DNA of 9,257 bases. Origin: an uncultured Ruminococcus sp. (GTDB lineage: Bacteria; Bacillota; Clostridia; Oscillospirales; Ruminococcaceae). The DNA is taken from contig USNJ01000075.1 of assembly GCA_900556055.1 (NCBI GenBank), positions 1-9,257 on the forward strand, in the 5' to 3' direction. Under the pieces are notes generated by a model, which saw nothing but the letters and a program-made list of their open reading frames with translations, was not told the origin of the DNA and searched no databases. A program made the translations under genes and the position numbers. Shown piece after piece: positions 1 through 6,756 of the stretch; the stretch's first letter is position 1; every line of letters starts with the position of its first letter.

Positions 1-555
1 TCGGAAATCACGGCGCTTCAGGCAATATCCCCAGACATACCAGCTTGACCACTGAAAAACAAGGTGATAAGGCTCAATCTCACGGCTGCTTTCGCCGCTC
101 GGGGAATAGTAAGTGAATGATATGATGCTGCCGCTTTCCATTGCTTTGCGGATAATTTTTATTTTGTCGGATACTGCGGATTTGTCCCACGAAGAAAGGT
201 CGATGATGATGTGGCTGTCTGGCGAAAGCGGGGAATTATCGGCGGATAGCTTGTCCATCAGGCGGCGGAAGCTGCTGTCAGCACTTATGCTGTCCAGCCC
301 GTTCAGTCCTGCGAGTATTGCTTTCATATCGGACGATGTGAGCAGGGTGCGGTCGATGCGGAAGCCATCCATTATCGAGATTCCGCCGCCCTGTCCCTGA
401 GATGTTGCGATGGGAATGCCTGCCTTGCTTATGTCCTCAATGTCACGGATTATTGTCCGCCTTGATACCTCAAATTTTTCTGCGAGTTCGGACGCAGTTA
501 CCTTGTCTTTCTGGAGAAGTATTGATAATATTCCGATATGCCTGTCTGCTTTCAT
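1..555 (-). CDS. WYL-domain transcriptional regulator (DeoR/YafY type), C-terminus cut by window edge
   Basis: Translating the minus strand from the ATG at 555-553 gives 185 uninterrupted codons to the window edge. Residues about 5-50 form a winged helix-turn-helix of the HTH_11/DeoR type (KDKVTASELAEKFEVSRRTI, followed by RDIEDISKAGIPI and a glycine-rich QGQGGG wing). Residues from about 137 begin a WYL domain, recognised from ISFTYYSPSGESS, REIEPYHLVFQWSSWYVWGY and KRRDF. The rest of the WYL domain lies outside the window. Members of this family are one-component regulators whose WYL domain senses a small ligand or nucleic acid; the ligand here is unknown. The start is supported by an AGGGAG ribosome binding site 7 nt upstream. 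The gene begins only 60 bp after the diguanylate cyclase stop codon, and a strong terminator hairpin fills that gap, so its promoter is not obvious. Family assignment is firm; targets are unknown. Confidence 0.9.
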   Translation of the reverse strand, partial: MKADRHIGILSILLQKDKVTASELAEKFEVSRRTIIRDIEDISKAGIPIATSQGQGGGISIMDGFRIDRTLLTSSDMKAILAGLNGLDSISADSSFRRLMDKLSADNSPLSPDSHIIIDLSSWDKSAVSDKIKIIRKAMESGSIISFTYYSPSGESSREIEPYHLVFQWSSWYVWGYCLKRRDFR

Positions 556-569
556 AATGTATCTCCCTG

Positions 570-613
570 AAAAATTTCCGCCGCCCGTTCGCAGTATAGA
601 ACGGGCGGCGGAA
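570..613 (-). terminator. Rho-independent terminator of the sensor/diguanylate cyclase gene
   Basis: A perfect 15-bp inverted repeat, 576-590 paired with 599-613 (arm TTCCGCCGCCCGTTC), has an 8-nt loop. On the minus strand it is followed by five T residues at 574-570. It starts 3 bp past the stop codon of the upstream gene and ends 15 bp before the WYL regulator's ATG. Confidence 0.9.
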
Positions 614-615
614 GA

Positions 616-2529
616 TCATGTTCTGTTTGTTTTTTTGAGCGTTTTTATCTTGTACATTTCCGCATCGGCGAGCTTTGCGATCCGATCGATCGAGCCCATT
701 TTCGATGCTTTTTCGCTGTAAAATCCGCAGCTGCAGCCTATTTTGTATGGAAGTCCGCTTGTGCTGTTGTAGTCGGTCAGGCGTTTTTCGGCTGCTGAGA
801 TGAAGCCTTCGACCTGCCTGATGTCTGTGCCTTTCAATATCACGGTAAATTCATCGCCGCCGGTCCTGACGCATACTCCGCTTGCCGGAACAGATGCTTT
901 CAGTGCATATGCCGTCTGCTTTATGGCATTGTCGCCTGCTTCATGTCCGAAAATGTCGTTTATCGGCTTCAGATTGTCGATATCGGCACAGATAACGGTC
1001 ACAGTATCATCAGTCCTCATCGCATCGTTTGTCAGCATGATGCCGTATTTTTCCATTCCGCGGCGGTTGAACAGCCCGGTAAGCGGGTCTGCGATATAAA
1101 GCATCTCAAGCTTATCGGCGATATGTGAGAGCTCCTTGTTCATGTAAAAGCTGCCTGCATTATTTGCGATAGACATTGCCCATGTTTCAAACAGATCTCC
1201 GTATCCCTTGATCTTGGATGGTTCATAAGCGATATATCCAAGGAAATTATCCTTGAAATACAGTGGAGAAAATGCGAAAAATACAGGCTTTTCACCATAG
1301 AGAAAATCCTTCTCGGGAATAAGCTGCGAGGTCGGAAAATGAGTTCCGTTTTCGACAGTATGACCGAATTTTACCACAGAGATCATGCTGTCGGTCAGAC
1401 CGAATTTCTTCACATAATTTTTATCATCAGGAGCGGAACTGCGGCTTTCCGTATCTGAGCATATGCATATAAAAAGCTGCTTCAGCTTAAAAAATTCCGC
1501 ACCTTCTACAGTGCTGTCAAAAAGCTGCGATGAGCTTTCTGAACCTGCAAACATTGTGTTCATGCGGATTATGTAGCTGTTGAATTCCTTGAAAACATTC
1601 ATCTCGCCGTATTTTGCACCGTAATAGTCACTTGTCGGCACATCGAGCGGAACGCAGCCGCAGGACTGATTTATAAGAAGCTCAGATTCCGTATAAATAT
1701 TTTCGGGAGCTGTTCCCTCTGTCCATACTTTATTTATGATGTTTACGGCATCAATTCCCGCTTTTCTGAAATCACGCCTTACGGATGTTAGCGTCGGGAA
1801 ATAAACATCGCAGTCCTTAACGCCGTCAAAGCCTGTAACAACCATATCCTTAGGCAGCTTGTAACCGTTTTCTTTAAGATAATCCATAACGAAAAGTGCC
1901 ATTGTATCGCTTGCACAGGCTATCGCCCGGGGCTTATCATCAAGTGAAAGAAGCTGTTCGGCACATTTTACAGCGTCCTTCCAGAAATGTCCGTAGGTGA
2001 TATAATCCTCATTTATCGGGATATTATGCTCAGTCAGCACCTTTTTATATGCCGCAAGACGTTCCTCCGTCTGCAAATTGCCGGGAAATCCGCCGATAAA
2101 GCCTATCTTTGTAATGCCGTGCTTTTCGATAATATGCCTGATGACAAATTCCATTGCGTTTTTGTCGCTCAGAAATACATTGTGTTCAAGCGGGTGCTGA
2201 GGATCGTTTATATTAACTATCGGGATATTGTGTGACCTTGCTTTTTCGGCGATGCTGTATAGAGCATTTTCACTTATAATGGAGTCACCAAGCACAGCAA
2301 TTCCGTCAATTATATCGCAGTTTATAAGGTTGAAGATCTCAGTTTCGCCCTTTATAAAGCTTTCAGGCAGAGATTTTCCTATATTCAGATCTAGCTTGTG
2401 CATGAGCGGTGCAAATGCCAGCAGATTTATGTCAAGCTCAATGCAGCGTTCATAAAGACCGTTTACAACTCGGCTCTCATATTCCCAGTTGAAACCCGTA
2501 ACACAAACGGCAATGGTTCTGCGTTTCAT
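616..2529 (-). CDS. Cytoplasmic LacI-type sugar-sensor / GGDEF diguanylate cyclase fusion
   Basis: The protein has 637 residues from ATG 2529-2527, chosen because AAAGGAG lies just upstream and MKRRTIAVCV begins the sensor domain; the longer reading from 2628 adds an unrelated tail. Residues about 4-290 are a periplasmic-binding-protein-like domain of the LacI type (IAVCVTGFNWEYES, DGIAVLGD, GFIGGFPGN, ACASDTMALFVMDYL, MVVTGFDG). No helix-turn-helix precedes it, and no signal peptide or membrane segment is visible, so it should sense a cytoplasmic ligand, probably a sugar. A QSCGC motif (about 288-292) closes the domain. Residues about 310-465 form an unassigned, perhaps GAF-like, region, then a likely signalling helix. 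The diguanylate cyclase spans about 480-630: DPLTGLFNRRGM (481-492), ADIDNLKPIND and an intact GGDEF (557-561), consistent with making c-di-GMP from two GTP. The usual upstream RxxD inhibitory site is absent. It is divergent from the GH3 glycosidase gene. Confidence 0.92.
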   Translation of the reverse strand: MKRRTIAVCVTGFNWEYESRVVNGLYERCIELDINLLAFAPLMHKLDLNIGKSLPESFIKGETEIFNLINCDIIDGIAVLGDSIISENALYSIAEKARSHNIPIVNINDPQHPLEHNVFLSDKNAMEFVIRHIIEKHGITKIGFIGGFPGNLQTEERLAAYKKVLTEHNIPINEDYITYGHFWKDAVKCAEQLLSLDDKPRAIACASDTMALFVMDYLKENGYKLPKDMVVTGFDGVKDCDVYFPTLTSVRRDFRKAGIDAVNIINKVWTEGTAPENIYTESELLINQSCGCVPLDVPTSDYYGAKYGEMNVFKEFNSYIIRMNTMFAGSESSSQLFDSTVEGAEFFKLKQLFICICSDTESRSSAPDDKNYVKKFGLTDSMISVVKFGHTVENGTHFPTSQLIPEKDFLYGEKPVFFAFSPLYFKDNFLGYIAYEPSKIKGYGDLFETWAMSIANNAGSFYMNKELSHIADKLEMLYIADPLTGLFNRRGMEKYGIMLTNDAMRTDDTVTVICADIDNLKPINDIFGHEAGDNAIKQTAYALKASVPASGVCVRTGGDEFTVILKGTDIRQVEGFISAAEKRLTDYNSTSGLPYKIGCSCGFYSEKASKMGSIDRIAKLADAEMYKIKTLKKTNRT

Positions 2530-2599
2530 AGTAAACTCCTTTGGAAAAATAATCATAAGGGAATCCCATAAAAAATGAACATAGCTGTACTTTCCTTTC

Positions 2600-2628
2600 A
2601 TTATATCATTATTCTGCATAAAAATCAA
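2600..2628 (-). promoter_or_regulatory. Sigma-A promoter of the sensor/diguanylate cyclase gene
   Basis: On the minus strand, TTGATT (2628-2623), a 17-bp spacer and TATAAT (2605-2600) form a near-consensus promoter with an extended -10 (TGA before TATAAT). Transcription should start near 2593, leaving a leader of about 64 nt. A short GGGATTCCC dyad in that leader is too weak to call functional. Confidence 0.8.
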
Positions 2629-2644
2629 TAGTTTTTACAGCTTT

Positions 2645-2653
2645 TTTCGGGAA
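2645..2653. promoter_or_regulatory. Candidate regulator site, TTTCGGGAA copy 1
   Basis: TTTCGGGAA lies in a near-palindromic context (TTTTC-GG-GAATT). Its centre is about 21 bp upstream of the -35 box of the leftward promoter, mirroring copy 2 at the rightward promoter. The binding protein is unknown. Confidence 0.4.
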
Positions 2654-2672
2654 TTTTGATGTGCTGTTCAAA

Positions 2673-2689
2673 ATGACATCAGCTGTCAT
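2673..2689. promoter_or_regulatory. Central dyad, candidate operator
   Basis: ATGACATCAGCTGTCAT is an inverted repeat with 6-bp arms (ATGACA/TGTCAT) and a 5-bp centre. It sits near the middle of the divergent intergenic region, outside both core promoters. Its size suits a dimeric regulator; which one is unknown. Confidence 0.35.
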
Positions 2690-2719
2690 GATAAGCATGG
2701 TATTTGTACACAGGCTGAT

Positions 2720-2744
2720 ATTTCGGGAAATATTTTCGTGAAAT
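2720..2744. promoter_or_regulatory. Tandem candidate regulator sites, TTTCGKGAAAT copies 2 and 3
   Basis: TTTCGGGAAAT (2721-2731) and TTTCGTGAAAT (2734-2744) are direct repeats with one mismatch and a 13-bp period. The first, with base 2720, is an exact dyad ATTTC-GG-GAAAT. They end 3 bp before the -35 box of the GH3 promoter, a placement typical of activator sites. The protein that binds them is unknown. Confidence 0.45.
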
Positions 2745-2747
2745 GCC

Positions 2748-2776
2748 TTGATTATGATGATAAAGAATGATATAAT
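2748..2776 (+). promoter_or_regulatory. Sigma-A promoter of the GH3-patatin operon
   Basis: TTGATT (2748-2753), a 17-bp spacer and TATAAT (2771-2776), with TGA forming an extended -10. Predicted start is near 2783, giving a leader of only about 24 nt, too short for a riboswitch. AGGAG at 2792-2796 is the ribosome binding site. It is near identical in design to the divergent promoter. Confidence 0.85.
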
Positions 2777-2806
2777 TTCAGAAAAAGCTACAGGAGTGAT
2801 CGGAGA

Positions 2807-4939
2807 ATGGAAAAAACAGAACTGAAAAAACTGCTGGCATCAATGTCGCTGACAGAAAAAATAGATCAGCTTATCCAGCTTCACGGAGGATTTGTCGGCG
2901 GAAATCAGCAGCTTACAGGTCCCGAAGCTGAGTTTGACCTCTCGGAGAATGAAGCATACAGGACGGGTTCGATACTCGGTGAAAAGGGTGCAAGGTTTCT
3001 CCATGACCTTCAGGATAAAATGATGGCTGAACAGCCGCACCATATCCCCGCACTGTTCATGACTGACGTTATCCACGGATACCGCACGGCATTTCCTGTC
3101 CCGATAGCGATAGGCTCCGGCTTTGATCCGAAGCTTGCGGAGGAGATCGCAGCGGCTGCGGCAAAGGAATGTTCTGCGGCGGGAATTCATGTCACATTTT
3201 CGCCGATGGCTGATCTCGCAAGGGACAGCAGATGGGGAAGGTGCATGGAATCCACAGGCGAGGATCCATGGCTGAATTCGAGAATGGCTGAGAGCATGGT
3301 AAAGGGCTTTCAGGGAGATGATCCCCGTGAAAAAGGACGTGTTGCGGCGTGCGTGAAGCATTTTGCGGCATACGGCGCAGTTCAGTCGGGAAGGGATTAC
3401 AATGTCACCGAAATATCGGAAAGGACGCTCCTTGAGGACTATCTTCCGTCATACAGAGCAGCTGTAAATGCGGGTGTAAAGCTCGTAATGACCGCATTCA
3501 ATACGATAAACCGTGAGCCTTGCACGACAAACAGACACCTGATGCGTGACATTCTCCGTGACGAATGGGGCTTTGACGGAGTGCTTATAACCGATTATGG
3601 CGCAGTTGCCGAGACGATAGTTCACGGCAGCTCCGAGGACCGCAGAGAAGCCGCAAAAAAGGCGATAGAAGCAGGCTGCGACATTGAAATGATGTCCGAT
3701 TGCTATCTTAGCAGCCTTGAAGAGCTTGTGAAATGCGGTGAGGTACCCGAATCGCTCGTTGATGAGGCTGCAATGCGTGTCCTTGAACTGAAAAATGACC
3801 TCGGACTGTTTGAAAATCCCTACAAGGACGGTTCGGAGGAGGCTGAAAAGGAACTGCTTTTCTGCGAAGAGCATAGAAAGCTGTCAAGGCGTGCGGCGGA
3901 GGAATGCATCGTCCTGCTGAAAAACAACGGCATACTTCCGCTGAAAAAGTCAGCAAAGCTCGCTGTTATCGGTGCTCTTGCCGATGATAAGCTTATCACG
4001 GGTTCATGGGCGCTGTTCGTTGACAGAAATGAAACTGTCACACTGAAACAGGCGCTTGACAAGCTTTATCCCGATGCCGATATCACATATGTACTGTCCG
4101 ATAAAGCGGATAATTCTGCGGTAAAGGCGGCTCAGGACGCTGATGCCGTTATCCTTGCGCTCGGCGAAAATCAGAAATTCACGGGAGAGTCTGCAAGCGT
4201 AACGGATATTTCACTTCATGATGATCGGAAGCTGCTGTTCCGTGAGATAGCAAATGTAAACAAAAATATTGTGACGGTGCTGTTCGGCGGCCGTCCGCTT
4301 GCTGTCCCAGAGGAGGCGGAAAAATCTGCTGCAATGATCGAGGCATGGCTGCCCGGCTCATGCGGCTGCTATGCGCTGGCTGATATCCTTTTCGGCAGGG
4401 TAAATCCGTCGGGCAGGCTTTCTATGAGTATGCCGTACTGCACGGGACAGCTGCCTATATCTTACAGTGCATTTTCAACGGGCCGTCCGAAGCCTGAGGG
4501 TGCAAAGGGTTATGTTCCGTTTGTGTCGAATTACATGGACGCTCCGAATGTTCCGCTTTATCCGTTCGGCTGGGGACTTTCCTATACGGATTTTGAGTAT
4601 TCGCCTGTTCATCTTGATAATGATACTATGGAGCGGGGCGGAAGGATAACTGCGTCCGTTACGCTGAAAAATGCGGGAAATATGGACGGAAGCGAGCCTG
4701 TTCAGCTTTATATCAGAGATAAAAAGGGAAGTGTTGTCCGCCCGATGAGAGAGCTTAAAGGGCTGAAAAGAGTGTTCCTGAAGGCTGGCGAATCGGCAGA
4801 TATTACATTTGAGATAACCGAAGAAATGCTGAAATTTTACGGAGCTGACATGAAATTTGCTGCTGAGAACGGCGGATTTACCGTATGGATAGGCGGCAGC
4901 AGCCTGACGGAAAACGGTGCGGATTTTACGCTTGTCTGA
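2807..4939 (+). CDS. Glycoside hydrolase family 3, beta-glucosidase-like (BglX type), cytoplasmic
   Basis: The 710-residue protein belongs to GH3, retaining exo-glycosidases that release terminal beta-linked sugars. The N-terminal TIM-barrel domain (about 10-335) shows FMTDVIHGYRT (84-94), WGRCMESTGEDPWL (143-156), KHFAAYG (184-190) and GVLITDYGA, whose Asp263 is the expected nucleophile. The alpha/beta sandwich (about 365-545) carries ALGENQKFTGESASVTDISL (451-470), where Glu461 is the likely acid/base by analogy with BglX-type enzymes. PFGWGLSYTDFEY (586-598) leads into a C-terminal fibronectin-III-like domain (about 606-695). There is no signal peptide, so it should act on imported oligosaccharides such as cellobiose. 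The exact sugar cannot be told from sequence; beta-xylosidase or mixed activity is possible. AGGAG lies 10 nt before the ATG. It leads a two-gene operon and diverges from a sugar-sensing diguanylate cyclase, which suggests a shared substrate. Confidence 0.95.
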   Translation: MEKTELKKLLASMSLTEKIDQLIQLHGGFVGGNQQLTGPEAEFDLSENEAYRTGSILGEKGARFLHDLQDKMMAEQPHHIPALFMTDVIHGYRTAFPVPIAIGSGFDPKLAEEIAAAAAKECSAAGIHVTFSPMADLARDSRWGRCMESTGEDPWLNSRMAESMVKGFQGDDPREKGRVAACVKHFAAYGAVQSGRDYNVTEISERTLLEDYLPSYRAAVNAGVKLVMTAFNTINREPCTTNRHLMRDILRDEWGFDGVLITDYGAVAETIVHGSSEDRREAAKKAIEAGCDIEMMSDCYLSSLEELVKCGEVPESLVDEAAMRVLELKNDLGLFENPYKDGSEEAEKELLFCEEHRKLSRRAAEECIVLLKNNGILPLKKSAKLAVIGALADDKLITGSWALFVDRNETVTLKQALDKLYPDADITYVLSDKADNSAVKAAQDADAVILALGENQKFTGESASVTDISLHDDRKLLFREIANVNKNIVTVLFGGRPLAVPEEAEKSAAMIEAWLPGSCGCYALADILFGRVNPSGRLSMSMPYCTGQLPISYSAFSTGRPKPEGAKGYVPFVSNYMDAPNVPLYPFGWGLSYTDFEYSPVHLDNDTMERGGRITASVTLKNAGNMDGSEPVQLYIRDKKGSVVRPMRELKGLKRVFLKAGESADITFEITEEMLKFYGADMKFAAENGGFTVWIGGSSLTENGADFTLV

Positions 4940-4951
4940 TCGGAGAATAAA

Positions 4952-5800
4952 ATGAAAACAGGACTTATACTTGAAGGCGGCGCAATGCGCGGAATGTTCA
5001 CTGCGGGCGTTATGGACGTGCTGATGGAAAACGGCGTGACCTTTGACGGCGCAGTCGGAACATCGGCAGGTGCGGCTTTCGGCTGCAACTACAAATCACA
5101 TCAGATAGGACGGGTTATCCGCTACAACACACGCTACTGCAAAGATAAGCGGTTCTGCAGCATATCATCGCTGATAAAAAGCGGGGATATCTACAATGCG
5201 GATTTCTGCTACGGCGATATCCCCTCAAAGTATGATATTTTCGATTTTGATACATATAAAAATGATCCGATGGAATTTTACTTGGTATGCACCGACATTG
5301 AAACGGGAAAAGCCGTGTATCACAAATATACCGGGGACGAGGACAGCGGATTTGACTGGATACGTGCGTCTGCGTCCATGCCGCTCGTTTCAAAGATAGT
5401 TGAGATCGACGGAAAAAAGCTTCTCGACGGCGGAATGGCGGATTCGATACCGCTGAAATTTTTTGAGAGCATAGGCTACGACAGAAATGTTGTCGTGCTG
5501 ACTCAGCCTGCGGATTACCGTAAAAAGCCGAACGGCGCAATGCCGCTTATCCGCATTGCATACAGGAAATATCCGAAGCTTGTTGAGGCTATGGCGAACC
5601 GCCACACAGTTTACAATGATACGATTGACTACATAAACAGCGAAGAAAAAACAGGGAAGCTGCTTGTTATCCGTCCCGAAAATCCGCTGCCCGTCAGCCG
5701 AATGGAGAAGGATCCCGAAAAGCTGAAAGCCGCTTATAATGAGGGCAGAAAAGCCGCAGACCAAAAGCTTGATGCCGTCAGAAAATTTCTGAATAAATAA
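4952..5800 (+). CDS. Patatin-like phospholipase family protein (YjjU/RssA-like)
   Basis: The 282-residue protein shows all patatin hallmarks: an oxyanion loop (EGGAMRGMF, 8-16), the nucleophile elbow GTSAG with Ser38, and the DGG motif with Asp159 (LLDGGMADSIP), making a Ser-Asp dyad. Patatin-like proteins hydrolyse acyl esters, often of phospholipids. The bacterial YjjU-type subgroup, with a C-terminal extension like the one here (about 190-282), has no well-defined substrate. No signal peptide is seen, so it is probably cytoplasmic or loosely membrane-associated. It starts 12 bp after the GH3 stop with GGAG at 4942-4945, so the two genes are surely cotranscribed. The stretch TGATCGGAGAAT before the ATG resembles the GH3 gene's own start region. 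A long palindromic element begins at the base after its TAA stop codon. Confidence 0.93.
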   Translation: MKTGLILEGGAMRGMFTAGVMDVLMENGVTFDGAVGTSAGAAFGCNYKSHQIGRVIRYNTRYCKDKRFCSISSLIKSGDIYNADFCYGDIPSKYDIFDFDTYKNDPMEFYLVCTDIETGKAVYHKYTGDEDSGFDWIRASASMPLVSKIVEIDGKKLLDGGMADSIPLKFFESIGYDRNVVVLTQPADYRKKPNGAMPLIRIAYRKYPKLVEAMANRHTVYNDTIDYINSEEKTGKLLVIRPENPLPVSRMEKDPEKLKAAYNEGRKAADQKLDAVRKFLNK

Positions 5801-5963
5801 AGAACCTGTCTTCACAAGCATATGCGCACGTCTTTTCGGCAAATTTTGCCGCAGACTGCGTTAAAAATCCTTGCCGGGCGACAGCCCGCCTGCGGATTTT
5901 TGCCTTGTCTGCAACAAAATTATGCTCGAAAATCCGCACACATTTCTTATGAAGACAGGTTCT
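5801..5963. mobile_element. 163-bp palindromic MITE-like element
   Basis: The ends AGAACCTGTCTTCACAAG (5801-5818) and the complement of 5946-5963 match at 17 of 18 positions. The symmetry continues inward: arms 5801-5870 and 5894-5963 are both 70 nt and align over nearly their whole length with a few mismatches and one-base gaps (shared blocks TTTTCG, AATTTTG, GCAGAC, AAAAATCC). A 23-nt centre has its own GGGC-GACA-GCCC tip. The flanks read TAAA on both sides if the element is taken as 5802-5962, a possible 4-bp target duplication. It has no coding capacity. Terminal inverted repeats, small size and near-total palindromy fit a miniature element mobilised by an unrelated transposase; none is in the window. 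It would form a very long hairpin in the 3' end of the patatin transcript. Confidence 0.7.
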
Positions 5964-6009
5964 AAAAACCGCTCCATGGCTGATCGCAAGCCTTGGAGCG
6001 GTTTTTTTT
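5964..6009. terminator. Bidirectional terminator between convergent operons
   Basis: AAAAACCGCTCCA (5964-5976) pairs with TGGAGCGGTTTTT (5994-6006); a further GGC/GCC pairing extends the stem inward. Rightward it ends in eight T residues (6002-6009) and serves the GH3-patatin operon. Leftward it ends in five T residues and serves the phosphatase operon, whose TAA stop (6010-6008) overlaps the T-run. Confidence 0.9.
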
Positions 6010-6736
6010 AATCGTGGCGTTCGTCCTCATTATCAAACATTTCGCAGAATCTTGCGGCAAATGACGGCTTTTCGCCCGCTGCATAAAGATGCGAAATATC
6101 TCCGAACGAATTCATTCGGAAATATGCGATGCCTTTGCGGCGTTCTTCGGTAGTGAGCGTTGTCACAGATGTCGGTGCGGCGCATAAACCATGCCACAGC
6201 ACCATAGGCGACACGCCCAGCAGATGACCGAGCATAACGCATTCAACGCCAAAATGACAGAAAAGCACTATTGTATCCATGTTCGGCGAAACTGCACGGT
6301 AAATGTTTCCTTCACGCTTATAGCCGTGGCGTTCAAGCAGATCGTCAAGTCCGCTGTAAACCCGCTGTGCCTCCTCCGAAACCTTAGCTTCGCACATGAC
6401 GGGCGTTCTGCACCAGAGATCCTTGTCGTAATATTCGGGGACTGCGGTCCAGTCGGCGGGCAGCCAGTCCCATGTTACATGATCCTTTCCTGTATGTATG
6501 TCCTTTATCGGGGCATGAAATTCACGCAGCCAGCTGTATTCCTCGGCTGTCCTGCCCATTTTCTTCAGGGTGAGCGATGCGGTGTCCTTTGCACGTCCGA
6601 GCGGGGAAACGCAGAATGTTTTTACGTCCAGCTTTGAGATGCGGTCGGAGAGAAGTTCGGCTTCGTGCCAGCCTGTTTCTGTCAGCGAATCTATCGAATA
6701 ATCGGGATCGCCGTGTCGGATAATGATAAGCTTCAT
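6008..6736 (-). CDS. Histidine phosphatase superfamily protein (phosphoglycerate mutase-like)
   Basis: The 242-residue protein has the RHG signature at 7-9 (MKLIIIRHGDPDYS) with His8 as the expected phosphorylated residue. SPLGRAKDTA (44-53) supplies the phosphate-binding Arg48, and a second conserved histidine, His161, lies in FCHFGVECV. These residues define the branch-1 histidine phosphatases, which remove phosphate from sugars, nucleotides, cofactor precursors or proteins; the substrate cannot be told from sequence. The middle part (about 75-115, rich in Trp and Asp) is not typical of cofactor-dependent phosphoglycerate mutase, so a housekeeping glycolytic role is unlikely. AAGGAA lies about 10 nt upstream of the ATG. 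It is the last gene of the MerR operon, 20 bp after the oxidoreductase. Confidence 0.9.
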   Translation of the reverse strand: MKLIIIRHGDPDYSIDSLTETGWHEAELLSDRISKLDVKTFCVSPLGRAKDTASLTLKKMGRTAEEYSWLREFHAPIKDIHTGKDHVTWDWLPADWTAVPEYYDKDLWCRTPVMCEAKVSEEAQRVYSGLDDLLERHGYKREGNIYRAVSPNMDTIVLFCHFGVECVMLGHLLGVSPMVLWHGLCAAPTSVTTLTTEERRKGIAYFRMNSFGDISHLYAAGEKPSFAARFCEMFDNEDERHD

Positions 6737-6756
6737 ATTTTAAAATTCCTTTCGGA

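Noticed and set aside
2558..2568. GGGATTCCC dyad in the diguanylate cyclase leader as a riboswitch or operator
   Set aside because: The arms are only four bases and there is no further structure or conserved motif to support it.
2530..2628. Longer N-terminus for the sensor/diguanylate cyclase starting at 2628
   Set aside because: The extra 33 residues cover the predicted -10 box and start site, have no good ribosome binding site, and precede the true domain start, which follows AAAGGAG.
2840..3361. Minus-strand 173-codon open frame inside the GH3 gene
   Set aside because: It lies wholly within conserved GH3 catalytic-domain sequence and is an antisense shadow.
5801..5963. CRISPR repeat or tRNA-like structure in the palindromic region
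   Set aside because: There is one long inverted repeat and no series of direct repeats with spacers, and no cloverleaf can be drawn.
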